Notes: generated from the letters alone by a model not told the origin. DNA of 64,000 nucleotides from Arthrobacter sp. ISL-48 (GCF_018613805.1 NZ_JAGGPL010000009.1:166142-230141); one strand, 5' to 3'; counted from the first letter of the stretch, positions 1 to 10,053 are shown. Numbers and translations are program-made.

Positions 1-592
1 CACGGGAGGCGATGATTTCTTCTTGATCGGTCCGGACGACGTACCGGTCACCGTACGTCTCGACGCTGTGCGCTTTCCGGTTTCCCAGGAACTTGGCGCC
101 AAGCCGTGTAGCCTCCACGAGTGCGGCGGTCACGGCCTTCTCTGAATTCAGGTAGCCGCCCTCAGGGTCAAAGATTGTTACATCTCTATCCCTGATCACA
201 TGTTCGGGATACTTTGCCCTGGCCTCGGCGCCCCGGAGCATCTCGTAGTCAAGGCCGTTGTCTTTCCCGGCTGCAAGGAGCGATGCCAACCGCGGATTGT
301 GCTAGTCATAGATCGTGACAGCGCCCGTAGTGTTGAGCAGGCGGGTCCCGCTGATTTGCTCCAGATCACGCCACACGTCCTGCGACCGCTGCAAAAGGGG
401 TGTGTAATGCCCACCTTCCGCGTAAACCTTGCGGAAAAGCCGTGATTCGCCGGCGTAGGCAGAAAAGGGACCCGGGATCGAAAACCTGTCTACTCCAATG
501 ACGCGCTGACTACGGGAGGCGAGCTGCCAACTCGCCATGCTTCCTACCGAGCCGACTCCGACGACTACGACGTCCGTTTCGAGTGCAGCCAT
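1..592 (-). pseudogene. FAD-dependent oxidoreductase (monomeric sarcosine oxidase-like), broken by an in-frame stop; runs off the left edge
   Basis: The N-terminal 96 residues begin with a Rossmann FAD-binding fold (GxGxxG as GVGSVGS near residues 12-18) followed by the GESRLFRKVYAEGGHY stretch typical of monomeric sarcosine / N-methyltryptophan oxidases. These flavoenzymes oxidatively demethylate or deaminate small amines. A TAG at 302-304 ends the frame, but the same frame stays open from 301 down to base 1. It continues with convincing family sequence (HNPRLASLLAAGKDNGLDYE, then a DPEGGYL segment), so a single nonsense change has split the gene. The rest of the gene lies outside the window. 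The gene is divergent from the cupin at 804, and a palindromic operator lies between them. Alternatives are a sequencing error or programmed readthrough. The family call is by motif recognition. Confidence 0.75.
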
Positions 593-710
593 GCTTTACC
601 TTGCTTTCCCTTATTGCACGCCGTTGTCCCGATTCCGGGTTTGCCTCTGAAAGGCAATGCCTTCGGTCTGCTTCCAGTCACACCAGCGTATGCACTCCAT
701 CGTCTATCGT

Positions 711-726
711 CAATTGTTGACAATTG
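711..726. promoter_or_regulatory. Inverted-repeat operator, GntR/FadR-like
   Basis: CAATTGT-TG-ACAATTG is a perfect 7-bp inverted repeat with a 2-bp spacer, midway between the broken amine oxidase (minus) and the cupin gene (plus). The core TTGTTGACAA fits the TnGTnnnACnA pattern typical of FadR-subfamily GntR regulators (inference). A TTGACA at 717-722 inside it could be a -35 box for the cupin. No GntR gene is in view. Confidence 0.5.
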
Positions 727-803
727 GTAGAGTAGGTGGCGTGTTCTTCCATTCAAGGGGTGGGCACGTCAGTACTAAGGGCACAGCCCGAGAAGGAGTA
801 GCT

Positions 804-1166
804 ATGTTCAAGGCGACCGTCATGAGTGACGCAAGAACCGCAAACCCGGGGGAGCACAAGTCAAAGGAAACGTCAGTTACGCCCGGGCAGACGGAAGTGT
901 CCTTGGGTCTTTGGGCCAGGGAGGATCTGAGGACGGGTATCTGGGAAGTAACTCCGGGAGAGTTCAAGAGCACCCGTCCCGGCTACGACGAGATTTGCCA
1001 GATCCTGAGTGGGACCGGCACCATCACGGAGCCGGACGGCACCAGCTTCGATATCGGTCCGGGTACTTTGTTCGTGACGCCAGCCGGCTGGGAGGGTCAC
1101 TGGACCATCCACGAAACACTCCGCAAGATGTGGGTTGTCAAGGACGTCCCGGCAACGACCGACTAA
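804..1166 (+). CDS. Small single-domain cupin (DUF861 / ureidoglycine-aminohydrolase-type cupin)
   Basis: A 120-residue protein. The ATG at 804 is chosen because AGAAGGAG lies 6-13 bases upstream; the frame is open further upstream but without a ribosome site. The centre has the cupin pattern: a GIWEVTPGEF strand, a Glu in EICQILSGTGTITE, and a second motif around the PGTLFVTPAGWEG region. Conserved tryptophans follow in the last strand. Relatives are the short DUF861 cupins often found beside amine or ureide catabolic genes. The enzymatic role is unknown; a metal-binding or sensing role is possible. It is divergent from an amine-oxidase-like pseudogene and shares its operator region, so the two probably once formed one regulated unit. 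No signal peptide. Confidence 0.7.
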   Translation: MFKATVMSDARTANPGEHKSKETSVTPGQTEVSLGLWAREDLRTGIWEVTPGEFKSTRPGYDEICQILSGTGTITEPDGTSFDIGPGTLFVTPAGWEGHWTIHETLRKMWVVKDVPATTD

Positions 1167-1221
1167 TCCGCGAAAGCCAAGAAGGCGAAACCTGGCAAGC
1201 AGGAGTCCCTGCAGCGGTGGA

Positions 1222-1278
1222 CTGCTCCTCGGAAGTTGGATGGAGGGATCCATATCGACTCCCGGGGAGCAGTTTTTT
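1222..1278 (+). terminator. Possible rho-independent terminator after the cupin
   Basis: CTGCTCC at 1222-1228 pairs with GGAGCAG at 1266-1272, directly followed by six T residues (1273-1278). The loop is long (37 nt) and contains a smaller ATGGAGGGATCCAT-type pairing. The T-run placement supports termination, but the long loop lowers confidence. Confidence 0.45.
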
Positions 1279-1424
1279 GTGCCCTGACACTAACCTGCGC
1301 CCGCTTCTTTCGTTTGTGGCGGAGCGCTGAAAAGTGCGGTGCTGACACCATTCCATGGCGGCACTTTACGTGCCACACTGGGAGCAATCGAGTGGCTGGG
1401 GGGACACCAAGTCAGGAGATTGCC

Positions 1425-1532
1425 GTGTTCATAGGGTGGGCGTATCTCATCGCGGGCCTCATGACCATGGATGCACTTCTCCTGGCCCTGTGGCTGATGA
1501 ACGTGGACTGGAAGAAGCGCTGGAAGAAATAG
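1425..1532 (+). CDS. 35-residue single-pass membrane peptide, unknown function
   Basis: A GTG start at 1425 is preceded by AGGAG at 1414-1418. The product is a short hydrophobic helix (FIGWAYLIAGLMTMDALLLA) with a basic, aromatic tail (NVDWKKRWKK). This gives one membrane segment with its C-terminus probably in the cytoplasm by the positive-inside rule. The frame is also open upstream to 1236, but that part reads like random sequence. It stands alone between a probable terminator and the convergent acetyltransferase gene. The family is not recognised. Short length makes a chance ORF possible. Confidence 0.4.
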   Translation: MFIGWAYLIAGLMTMDALLLALWLMNVDWKKRWKK

Positions 1533-1574
1533 CCTCGGCGCGCCCGGGTGGATCTCGTCTCGGTGGCGCCCGGG

Positions 1575-2153
1575 CTAGGTTCCGCGGAGGTCAAGGCGCA
1601 TGAGGACGCGCGGGAAGCCGTTGAGCACCGAGTCTGTATCGGCAGCCTTGACGAACCCGGCCTGTTCGAACAGCCTGCGCGTGCCCACATAGGCCATAGT
1701 GAGATCAACTTTGCTGCCTCGGTTGTCGACGGGGTAGCCCTCGATGATGAGTGCGCCATAGTCGCGGGCCATGGCGACAGCACCCTCCAGCAGATGATGG
1801 GAGATTCCCCTGCCGCGATGGCCGGGCCGGACCCGAATGCACCACACTGACCATACGTCGAGGTCATCGAGGTGTGGAATCTTACGGTTACGGGCGAAGC
1901 TGGTGTCCGAGCGCGGATGGACAGCCGCCCAGCCCGCCACGTCGTCGCCGTCGTACGCGAGCACCCCGGGCGGTGGATCCTGACGCACCAGTTCTTTCAC
2001 CAGGTCTCCGCGCTCGGTGCCGCGCAGTTTCTGGTTCTGTGTGGAAGGAATGCGGTAGCTCAGGCACCAGCACACGTTGGCATCGGGCCGCTTGGGTCCG
2101 ATAATCGCACTCACGTCCTGGAACTGCGTTGCCGGCCGAATCTCGATCGCCAT
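1575..2153 (-). CDS. GNAT-family N-acetyltransferase
   Basis: A 192-residue protein with a GNAT fold. Its strand-4/helix-3 acetyl-CoA site reads VWCIRVRPGHRGRGISHHLL, matching the R/Q-x-x-G-x-G/A pyrophosphate loop. The upstream strands include AYDGDDVAGWAAVHPR, and a C-terminal GTRRLFEQAGFVKA helix-turn is usual for the family. The N-terminal part contains a cysteine-rich NVCWCLSYR segment seen in a subgroup of actinobacterial GNAT proteins. The substrate cannot be read from sequence. It is probably cytosolic and monocistronic, with its 3' end facing the small membrane peptide gene. The next upstream gene on the same strand is the peroxiredoxin, which ends at 2183, leaving about 30 bp, so co-transcription is possible. 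Confidence 0.85.
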   Translation of the reverse strand: MAIEIRPATQFQDVSAIIGPKRPDANVCWCLSYRIPSTQNQKLRGTERGDLVKELVRQDPPPGVLAYDGDDVAGWAAVHPRSDTSFARNRKIPHLDDLDVWSVWCIRVRPGHRGRGISHHLLEGAVAMARDYGALIIEGYPVDNRGSKVDLTMAYVGTRRLFEQAGFVKAADTDSVLNGFPRVLMRLDLRGT

Positions 2154-2182
2154 GCCGCTATCCTGTCACCGCCAGGGGACTC

Positions 2183-2662
2183 TCAGACGCCGAGGGCTTC
2201 CCTGAGCGCGGCGACGTGGCCTTGGGCCTTGACCTGGTACTGGGCAAGGGTGACCTTGCCTTCGGGGTCCAGCACCACGGTGGAGCGCACGATTCCCTCG
2301 GTGATCTCGCCGTCGACCAGCTTCTCGCCCCACGCACCATACGACAGCGCAACGGAGTGGTCCGCGTCGGAGAGCAGCGGGAAGGTCAACGAGAAGTCAC
2401 CGGTGAAGCCGGCGAGGGCCTCGGGCGCGTCAGGGGAGATGCCGATAACCTCGTAGCCCCTGCCCTGCAGTGAGGACAGGCTGTCGCGGAAGTCGCAGGC
2501 TTCCGTGGTGCAGCCGGGGGTGGCAGCTTTGGGGTAGAAGTACACGATGACGTTCTTGCCACGGTAGTCGGCCAACGCAGTTTCGCGGCCCTTGGCGTCC
2601 CGAAGAGTGAAGTCAGGGGCCTGGGTTCCAGGCTGAAGCTTGGTGGTCAGGGTGTGGCTCAT
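2183..2662 (-). CDS. bcp: Thioredoxin-dependent peroxiredoxin, Bcp/PrxQ type
   Basis: A 159-residue cytosolic thiol peroxidase that reduces hydrogen peroxide and organic hydroperoxides with thioredoxin. The peroxidatic Cys51 lies in ATPGCTTEACDF and the resolving Cys56 is five residues later. This atypical 2-Cys arrangement is that of the Bcp/PrxQ group. Upstream FTLRDAKGRETALADYRGKN and downstream GISPDAPEALAGF segments match the family. The internal ATG at 2662 is chosen over a start 23 residues upstream because family members begin near the LQPGTQAPDFTL segment and an AAAGGAAC ribosome site precedes it. The gene lies 81 bp after the winged-helix gene on the same strand. Confidence 0.93.
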   Translation of the reverse strand: MSHTLTTKLQPGTQAPDFTLRDAKGRETALADYRGKNVIVYFYPKAATPGCTTEACDFRDSLSSLQGRGYEVIGISPDAPEALAGFTGDFSLTFPLLSDADHSVALSYGAWGEKLVDGEITEGIVRSTVVLDPEGKVTLAQYQVKAQGHVAALREALGV

Positions 2663-2743
2663 GGCGTTCCTTTGGAAGACTTTGTCATTTACTGGCAAAA
2701 CATCAAGTGAAGCGGCTTCCCGCTCAGTCATACAACTCCGCCG

Positions 2744-3115
2744 TCATATGCAGTATTCCGCCGGCCCGCGAATCGTTGCACAAGGACCCGGGATGAACTG
2801 GTACCCGCGGCCCCGGACAGTGGTGACGGCATGGCTTGCATTTCCGAGCTTCCGGCGGACCCTCCCCACGTACACATCCATGGCCCGGAGCGAGGCGCCA
2901 GGGGTTTCAAAGGACTCCAGGAACTGCTGGAGTTCGCTCCTGTCAATGGCGCGCGAACAGTTCTCCACGAGGTAGCGGAGCAGCTTGAATTCGACGCCGG
3001 TGAACGGAACCTTTTGGCCGTCCAGCAGGACCTGGCCAGCCGCCAGATCAACAGCCATCCGGCTGACAGGGCCGGGCGACGGCGGAAGGCGGGTCGCGCC
3101 GTCCTGCACCGCCAT
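2744..3115 (-). CDS. Orphan OmpR/PhoB-type winged-helix DNA-binding protein without receiver domain
   Basis: A 123-residue protein that is almost entirely one OmpR/PhoB C-terminal effector domain. It has the VDLAAGQVLLDGQKVPFTGVE opening strands, the LLRYLVENCSRAIDRSEL helices, the MDVYVGRVRRKLG recognition helix and the VRGRGYQFIP wing. The usual ~120-residue phosphorylation receiver is absent, so control must come from another input or from its own level. Its ATG starts 9 bp after the allB stop, so it is probably the last gene of the hyi-glxR-gcl-glxK-allB operon. It may report on or feed back to that pathway (inference). A degraded response regulator is less likely because the frame and domain are intact. 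Confidence 0.7.
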   Translation of the reverse strand: MAVQDGATRLPPSPGPVSRMAVDLAAGQVLLDGQKVPFTGVEFKLLRYLVENCSRAIDRSELQQFLESFETPGASLRAMDVYVGRVRRKLGNASHAVTTVRGRGYQFIPGPCATIRGPAEYCI

Positions 3116-3124
3116 GCTGGGCCC

Positions 3125-4468
3125 TCAGACCCCGCCGCGGCGGATCAGATTGCCGCCGGGGGTCTGGCCGTCAACGACGCTGCCACGCAAATAGGTCCTG
3201 CGCACCACACCGGAAAGTGCCTTGCCGTCGTACGGGGTGATGGGATTCTTGTGCTTGAGCTTGGAGGCATCCACGACGAAGGCCTCGTTCGCGGCGAACA
3301 CGGAGAAGTCGGCGTCGTAGCCCAACGCCAGCTGGCCCTTGTGCTGCAGGCGGGCCAAAGCAGCGGGCTTCTCGGCCATCCAGCTGACCACCTGCTCCAG
3401 CGGGATGCCTCGGTGCCTTGCCTCGGTCCAGATCAGGGAAAGGCCCAGCTGGAGCGACGAGACGCCGCCCCAGGCCACGGCGAAGTCGCCGTTCTCCAGG
3501 TCCTTGAGGTCCAGGGTGGAGGGGGAGTGGTCCGAGACGATGCAGTCGATGGTGCCGTCCTGCAGGCCCTTCCACAGCAGCTCGCGGTTGGACGCTTCGC
3601 GAATGGGCGGGCAGCACTTGTACGCGGTGGCGCCGTTGGGGATTTCCTCGGCCGTGAGCGTGAGGTAGTGGGGGCACGTCTCCACCGTGAGGTGGACCCC
3701 GTCACGCTTTGCGGTGGCGATCATGGGCAGCGCGTCCGACGACGAGAGGTGCAGGATGTGTGCGCGCGCACCGGTCCAGCGGGCGCGTTCGATGACCTCA
3801 GCGATGGCCTTGTTCTCGGCGCCGCGGGGCCGTGAGGCCAGGAATGTGGCGTACTTGTCCCCGCCCGGGTGGGGCGCGTGGTCGATCGCGTGGGAGTCCT
3901 CGGCATGGACGATCATGAGGGAATCGAAGGACTTGAGCTCGGCCATGTCCTCCTCCATCTCATCCGCCTCCAGATGCGGGAACTCGTCCACACCGGAGTG
4001 CAGCAGGAAGCACTTGAAACCGAACACGCCTTCGTCATGAAGGGGGCGGAGGTCCGCCTTGTTGCCGGGCACGGCGCCACCCCAGAACCCCACGTCCACA
4101 AACGCCTGGTCTTCGGCCACCTCGCGCTTGAGCTTGAGGCCTTCCACGGTGGTAGTAGGCGGAACGGAGTTCAGCGGCATGTCGATAATGGTGGTCACGC
4201 CGCCAGCGGCCGCCGCCCGGGTGGCCGAGGCGAAGCCTTCCCACTCGGTGCGGCCGGGCTCGTTGACGTGGACGTGGGTGTCCACAAGGCCGGGGAGGAG
4301 GGTCTCGTCGGCGGCCAGTTCGATGACTTCGGTTCCGGAAAGGCCGTTGCCGAGGGGCTCGATGGCCGCGATCTTGCCGCCGCGGACGCCCACTTCGCGT
4401 GCGGCGATCCCGGCGGTAGTGAGGATGCGCTTGCCCCGGATGACGAGGTCGTAGCGTTCTTCAGACAT
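3125..4468 (-). CDS. allB: Allantoinase
   Basis: A 447-residue cyclic amidohydrolase that opens the hydantoin ring of allantoin to allantoate. The metal-site motif [11 protein letters not shown] gives His65 and His67; Lys152 in FGFKCFL is the carbamylated bridging lysine. Later ligands are in [19 protein letters not shown] and CIVSDHSPS. The ATG overlaps the end of the glycerate kinase gene by 8 bp (ATGTCTGA), and its AAGGAGG ribosome site lies inside that upstream gene, which implies translational coupling. It is the catabolic entry enzyme of a unit whose other genes handle glyoxylate, the carbon product of allantoin breakdown. Dihydropyrimidinase and hydantoinase are relatives, but the gene context favours allantoinase. 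Confidence 0.92.
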   Translation of the reverse strand: MSEERYDLVIRGKRILTTAGIAAREVGVRGGKIAAIEPLGNGLSGTEVIELAADETLLPGLVDTHVHVNEPGRTEWEGFASATRAAAAGGVTTIIDMPLNSVPPTTTVEGLKLKREVAEDQAFVDVGFWGGAVPGNKADLRPLHDEGVFGFKCFLLHSGVDEFPHLEADEMEEDMAELKSFDSLMIVHAEDSHAIDHAPHPGGDKYATFLASRPRGAENKAIAEVIERARWTGARAHILHLSSSDALPMIATAKRDGVHLTVETCPHYLTLTAEEIPNGATAYKCCPPIREASNRELLWKGLQDGTIDCIVSDHSPSTLDLKDLENGDFAVAWGGVSSLQLGLSLIWTEARHRGIPLEQVVSWMAEKPAALARLQHKGQLALGYDADFSVFAANEAFVVDASKLKHKNPITPYDGKALSGVVRRTYLRGSVVDGQTPGGNLIRRGGV

Positions 4469-5657
4469 GGAGGTCCTCCTTAGTTTCCGCGGGCCGGGAC
4501 AGCCTGTTGGCCGCCAGCCGCCCGCCGATCTGCGTGCCCAGCTGCTCCAGAAGCTGTCCGGCTTCCGCGATGCAGGTGTCCAGATTGCTTTCGAGCTCAG
4601 TCAAAGCGTAGACGTCCTCGAAGCCGGCATCCATGAGCTCTTCGCGGCCCAGCGTGGTGCGCCCGCAAACCGCAACGGCAGGCACGCGCGCAGCAGCGGC
4701 GGCCCGGGCCACGCCCAATGGCGTTTTGCCGAGCAGGCTTTGCTCGTCCAGGCTGCCTTCACCGGTGATCACCAGATCGGCATCGGCCAGGCTGCGGGCC
4801 AGTTGCGTGAATTCGAGCACGACGTCGATGCCGGGCCTGCGGGCCGCGGCCAGGACCGCGATGGCGGCGTAGCCCACGCCTCCGGCTGCCCCGGCCCCCT
4901 GAGCGTCGGCTGCCTTGACGGCGCGGAAGCCGATTTCCCTGGCCAGGACTTCGACAAACCTGGCCAGGGCGGCGTCGAGCACGTCGACGTCCTGCGGCGT
5001 GGCGCCCTTTTGCGGGCCGAAAATCGCCGCGGCGCCGTGGGCGCCCAGCAGGGGATTGTCGACGTCGGACGCCAGCACAAAGCGCGTGTCCACCAGGCGG
5101 GGTTCGAAGTCGGTGAAGTCGATGCTGTGCAGGTTGGCCAGCGCGGTCCCGCCTGCGGGCAGTTCGCTGCCATGGGCGTCCAGGAACCTGGCACCGAGTC
5201 CTTGGAGGAGCCCGGCGCCGCCGTCGGTGTTGGCGCTGCCGCCGACGCCAAGGATGATCCGGCGGCAGCCGGCATCCAGCGCTGCGGTGATCAGCTCGCC
5301 GGTGCCGAGGCTCGTGGCCGTGGTGGCGGTGAGCGAATCAGGCCGGCCGCCGCCGAGCACCTGCGGGAGGACGGCGAGCCCTGACGCAGTGGCCATTTCG
5401 ATGACGGCTTCGTGGCCGCGGACGGCAAAGTCTGCTTCGATCGGCTGGCCGGTCGGGCCGCTGACCGTGGCTGTACGGCGGGTGAAGCCGGAGCCGACGG
5501 CGGCGTCGAGGGTACCCTCGCCGCCGTCGGCCACGGGAATCCGGACGATATCAAGGTTCCCGCCAACAGCCGCCTGCAGGCCCTTTTCCAGGTGCCGGCA
5601 CACTTCCGGCGCAGACAGCGATCCCTTGAACTTGTCTGGGGCAATGACGATCCGCAT
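4461..5657 (-). CDS. glxK: Glycerate kinase (GlxK/GarK family)
   Basis: A 398-residue enzyme that phosphorylates D-glycerate, feeding the glyoxylate-derived carbon into glycolysis. The family opening [16 protein letters not shown] is intact. So are the [27 protein letters not shown] and [21 protein letters not shown] segments that bind ATP and glycerate. The length is normal. It starts 3 bp after the gcl stop codon and overlaps allB by 8 bp, so it lies centrally in a tight operon. The product of GlxR (glycerate) is its substrate. Confidence 0.93.
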   Translation of the reverse strand: MRIVIAPDKFKGSLSAPEVCRHLEKGLQAAVGGNLDIVRIPVADGGEGTLDAAVGSGFTRRTATVSGPTGQPIEADFAVRGHEAVIEMATASGLAVLPQVLGGGRPDSLTATTATSLGTGELITAALDAGCRRIILGVGGSANTDGGAGLLQGLGARFLDAHGSELPAGGTALANLHSIDFTDFEPRLVDTRFVLASDVDNPLLGAHGAAAIFGPQKGATPQDVDVLDAALARFVEVLAREIGFRAVKAADAQGAGAAGGVGYAAIAVLAAARRPGIDVVLEFTQLARSLADADLVITGEGSLDEQSLLGKTPLGVARAAAAARVPAVAVCGRTTLGREELMDAGFEDVYALTELESNLDTCIAEAGQLLEQLGTQIGGRLAANRLSRPAETKEDLHV

Positions 5658-5660
5658 GGT

Positions 5661-7439
<1,779 letters not shown>

Positions 7440-7495
7440 GGTGTGCTCCTTGAAAAAGTCTGTGGGGAAGTCTGTATTTGGGTGTGCTGGGCTGA

Positions 7496-7523
7496 GCCGT
7501 CGTCGTTGAGGCACGACGACGGC
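7496..7523 (-). promoter_or_regulatory. Intercistronic hairpin between glxR and gcl
   Basis: GCCGTCGTCGT pairs perfectly with ACGACGACGGC across a 6-nt loop, in the 124-bp gap between glxR and gcl. No T-run follows on the minus strand, so partial attenuation or mRNA-end protection is more likely than full termination (inference). Confidence 0.5.
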
Positions 7524-7563
7524 TGCCGGATCGTTCTTTTGTCCGCCTGAGGGGACGGTTGGC

Positions 7564-8442
7564 TTAGCTCCGGCCGGAGAGCTGGAGGACCTGCTTGAAG
7601 AGGCCGGAGTGGTCAAGGCCGCCGTCGCCCTGGTTGACGGTGGCGGCGACGAGCTGGGCGACGACGGCGCCGAGGGGGATGGCGACGTTGGCTTCGCGGG
7701 CGGCTGAGGTGACGATGCCCAGGTCCTTGTGGTGGAGGGCGAGGCGGAAGCCGGGCTCGAAGTTGCGGTCCAGCATCTTCTGGCCCTTCTGGTCCAGGAC
7801 CTTGGAGCCGGCAAGCCCACCGCCGAGGACCTTGAGGGCGGCGTCGGTGTCCACGCCGTAGGCCTCCAGGAAGGCGATGGCCTCACCGAGGACCTCGATG
7901 TTGACGGCCACGATCAGCTGGTTGGCTGCCTTGACGGTCTGCCCGGAGCCGGACGGTCCGACGTGGACGATGGTCTTGCCCACCGCGTTGAGGACGTCCT
8001 GGGCTGCGTCGAAGTCTTCCTTGGCGCCGCCGACCATGATGGAGAGGGCTGCGTCGATGGCACCCTGTTCCCCGCCGGAGACTGGGGCGTCCAAGGGGCG
8101 GAGGCCGGCGTCGCGGGCTTCGTCGGAGAGTCGCTTGGCAACGTCCGGGCGGATGCTGGAGGCGTCGATCCAGAGGGTGCCCTTCCTCGCGTTGGCGAAG
8201 ACACCGTCCTTGCCGCCGACTACGCCCTCAACATCGGGGGAGTCCGGCACCATGGTGATGACGACGTCGGCCTCCTTGACGACGCCGGCGATGCTGGTGG
8301 CACCGCGGCCGCCTTCGGAGACGAGCTTGTCGATCTTGTCCTGGCTGCGGTTGAAACCGGTGACAGTGTGGCCGGCCTTGACCAAGTTGATGGCCATGGG
8401 CAGGCCCATGATTCCGAGTCCGATGACTGCAACGTTGCTCAT
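7564..8442 (-). CDS. glxR: Tartronate semialdehyde reductase (2-hydroxy-3-oxopropionate reductase)
   Basis: A 292-residue member of the beta-hydroxyacid dehydrogenase family, reducing tartronate semialdehyde to D-glycerate with NAD(P)H. The N-terminal Rossmann motif is [10 protein letters not shown]. The substrate motif is [10 protein letters not shown], and the catalytic lysine lies in [12 protein letters not shown] (about residue 170). The length is typical. It acts directly after Gcl and before GlxK in the pathway and is encoded between hyi and gcl. Confidence 0.93.
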   Translation of the reverse strand: MSNVAVIGLGIMGLPMAINLVKAGHTVTGFNRSQDKIDKLVSEGGRGATSIAGVVKEADVVITMVPDSPDVEGVVGGKDGVFANARKGTLWIDASSIRPDVAKRLSDEARDAGLRPLDAPVSGGEQGAIDAALSIMVGGAKEDFDAAQDVLNAVGKTIVHVGPSGSGQTVKAANQLIVAVNIEVLGEAIAFLEAYGVDTDAALKVLGGGLAGSKVLDQKGQKMLDRNFEPGFRLALHHKDLGIVTSAAREANVAIPLGAVVAQLVAATVNQGDGGLDHSGLFKQVLQLSGRS

Positions 8443-8493
8443 GATGTTCTCTTTCTGAAGTCTTTGGCTGCGTTTTAGCGCGGGCGTGCTGTT

Positions 8494-9294
8494 TTAGCGA
8501 GTGGCGCGCTGGCGGATAGCCCAGTTGAAGGCGGTTTCCTGCGGTTCCTTGTATTCGAGGCCGACGTAGCCCTCGTAGCCGAGTTCACGGCTGCGGGTGA
8601 TCCATTCCCCGAGGGGAAGTTCACCGGTTCCCGGAGCCCCGCGGCCGGGGTTGTCGGCGATCTGGATGTGGCCGAAGTCCTTGGCCTGGTTCTCAATGAC
8701 AGCGGAAACGTCGTCCCCGTTGACTGCCAGGTGGTAGAAGTCGGCGAGGAGCTTGACGTTGGTGGCGCCGGATTCCGCTTTGATGCGGGCGATGACCTTG
8801 AGTGCGTCCTGGGCCGTGAGGAGCGGGTATCTGGGTGCGCCGCTGACGGGTTCGAGGAGGACGGTGCCGCCGATGCTGGCGATGCTGGCAGCCGCCGTCG
8901 CGAGGTTTTCCGCGCCGATGGCGTCCTGCTCCTCGGCCGATTCGCCGTCGATGCGGTTGCCGTAGAGGGCGTTGAAGGCCTTGCAGCCGAGGCGTTCGCC
9001 GATGCCGGCCACGACGTCGATGTTGTCCTTGAACTCGGCAGATCGTGCCGGCCACGAGACCAGGCCGCGGTCGCCGCCGGGCATGTTGCCCGCGTTGAAG
9101 TTCAGGCCCGTGAGCTGGACGCCGGCGTCGGTGATGGCGTTCTCGAACCTGGTGATCTCGGCTTCAGTGGGGACGGAGGTGTCGAATGGCCACCAGAACT
9201 CGACGGCGTCGAAGCCGGCTGCCTTCGCCGCTGCAGGGCGCTCGAGCAGGGAAAGCTCCGTCAGGAGGATGGAGCAGTTCACTGTGTACGTCAT
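8494..9294 (-). CDS. hyi: Hydroxypyruvate isomerase
   Basis: A 266-residue xylose-isomerase-like TIM barrel. The N-terminus (CSILLTELSLLERPAAAKAA then FDAVEFWWPF) and the C-terminal GLEYKEP match Hyi proteins, which interconvert hydroxypyruvate and tartronate semialdehyde. Metal-site carboxylates appear around VLLEPVSG and LLADFYHLAV. It is the first gene of the minus-strand glyoxylate operon; the promoter region lies just upstream and holds two repeats and a plausible -35/-10. Confidence 0.9.
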   Translation of the reverse strand: MTYTVNCSILLTELSLLERPAAAKAAGFDAVEFWWPFDTSVPTEAEITRFENAITDAGVQLTGLNFNAGNMPGGDRGLVSWPARSAEFKDNIDVVAGIGERLGCKAFNALYGNRIDGESAEEQDAIGAENLATAAASIASIGGTVLLEPVSGAPRYPLLTAQDALKVIARIKAESGATNVKLLADFYHLAVNGDDVSAVIENQAKDFGHIQIADNPGRGAPGTGELPLGEWITRSRELGYEGYVGLEYKEPQETAFNWAIRQRATR

Positions 9295-9355
9295 CGTAGG
9301 TCCTTCCGAGGAGGGCTTTGATCTATCTTCCCGCGCTTCCCGGCTTGATCACCGT

Positions 9356-9399
9356 TTCCGCTTTGTGGAATTTAGATTCTGCTTTATGAAAAGTGTAAA
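9356..9399 (-). promoter_or_regulatory. Promoter of the hyi-glxR-gcl-glxK-allB operon with two overlapping operators
   Basis: On the minus strand TTTACA (9394-9399) and TCTAAA (9371-9376) stand 17 bp apart, a good -35/-10 pair. Operator 1, TTCCGCTTTGTGGAA (9356-9370), abuts the -10. Operator 2, TTCTGCTTTATGAAA (9377-9391), fills the spacer. The two 15-mers match at 12 positions and are 21 bp apart, two helical turns. The shape suggests an IclR-family (AllR-like) repressor; this is inference, and no such gene is in the window. Confidence 0.6.
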
Positions 9400-9478
9400 G
9401 ACTGGTCAGGGCGAGAGTCAAGGGGGTTGCTCGAACCACACCGTTGAGCACATCGACTTCTGGTGGGACGATGCCAAG

Positions 9479-9826
9479 ATGAGCGAGAACAGCGAAAACA
9501 AGGACCAGAGTCCGCAGGAACAAAGCCAGCGTCAGGAGGGATACGCCGTCTCACCCACAACCCAGCAATTGCGCACCGTTGGTCAACGCCGTAGGGACGC
9601 AGAAGAAAAGCTGGAGCATCATCTGGAGGAAGCCCGCCACAAGGAACACCTGCACGACGAGGATGCGAGCAACGAGGATGCCGGGGCCGTTGACAGCGGG
9701 GACGTTGCGGCCATTCAAAACGATGACAGCCTTACCGCGGCCGACCGGGTGGATATGATTGCCAACCAGGTGGTTCCCGAAGCCGAGGCCGGCGAGGGTA
9801 AGCACGAATCCGACGACAACCCTTAA
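9479..9826 (+). CDS. Small acidic, hydrophilic protein, unknown function
   Basis: A 115-residue protein rich in Glu, Asp, Gln and His with no hydrophobic core. A region near residues 36-58 (RRRDAEEKLEHHLEEARHKE) looks helical or coiled-coil, and the flanks look disordered. ATG at 9479 is chosen because codon use changes there; upstream in-frame sequence overlaps the hyi promoter. The ribosome site is weak (GGGACG). It is the first of four short acidic proteins in the window and is followed 26 bp later by a small membrane protein on the same strand. No family is recognised. Confidence 0.5.
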   Translation: MSENSENKDQSPQEQSQRQEGYAVSPTTQQLRTVGQRRRDAEEKLEHHLEEARHKEHLHDEDASNEDAGAVDSGDVAAIQNDDSLTAADRVDMIANQVVPEAEAGEGKHESDDNP

Positions 9827-9852
9827 GCTTGAATCAACCGGGAGGGGCGGGT

Positions 9853-10050
9853 ATGGAGTTGCTGGTTGCGGGAATTGGTGCAGGGCTTTTAATCACCGGG
9901 TCGATCGTGCGTCATCTGTTGACGAGGGCGAAGCGCCCTCCGCTCGGCTCAGACCCGGAATCCGAACGCGCCCGCCGGGACTTCGAGCGTGCCAAGACAC
10001 TTGGCCAATCGCATTTCTTGGGTCTGGACAACACCGGCCACTGGCGGTAG
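9853..10050 (+). CDS. Small single-pass membrane protein, unknown function
   Basis: A 65-residue protein with GGAGGGG at 9841-9847, five bases before the ATG. The N-terminal hydrophobic helix MELLVAGIGAGLLITGSIV is followed by a basic stop-transfer stretch (RHLLTRAKRPP) and a soluble C-terminal tail of about 35 residues. It probably sits in the cytoplasmic membrane with the tail in the cytosol. An ATG eight codons upstream is less likely because it lacks a ribosome site. It may be co-transcribed with the acidic protein before it. Confidence 0.6.
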   Translation: MELLVAGIGAGLLITGSIVRHLLTRAKRPPLGSDPESERARRDFERAKTLGQSHFLGLDNTGHWR

Positions 10051-10053
10051 CTG

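Noticed and set aside
7440..7886. N-terminal extension of the gcl frame up to 7886
   Set aside because: It overlaps glxR in another frame; the AAGGAG-preceded ATG at 7439 matches the family start.
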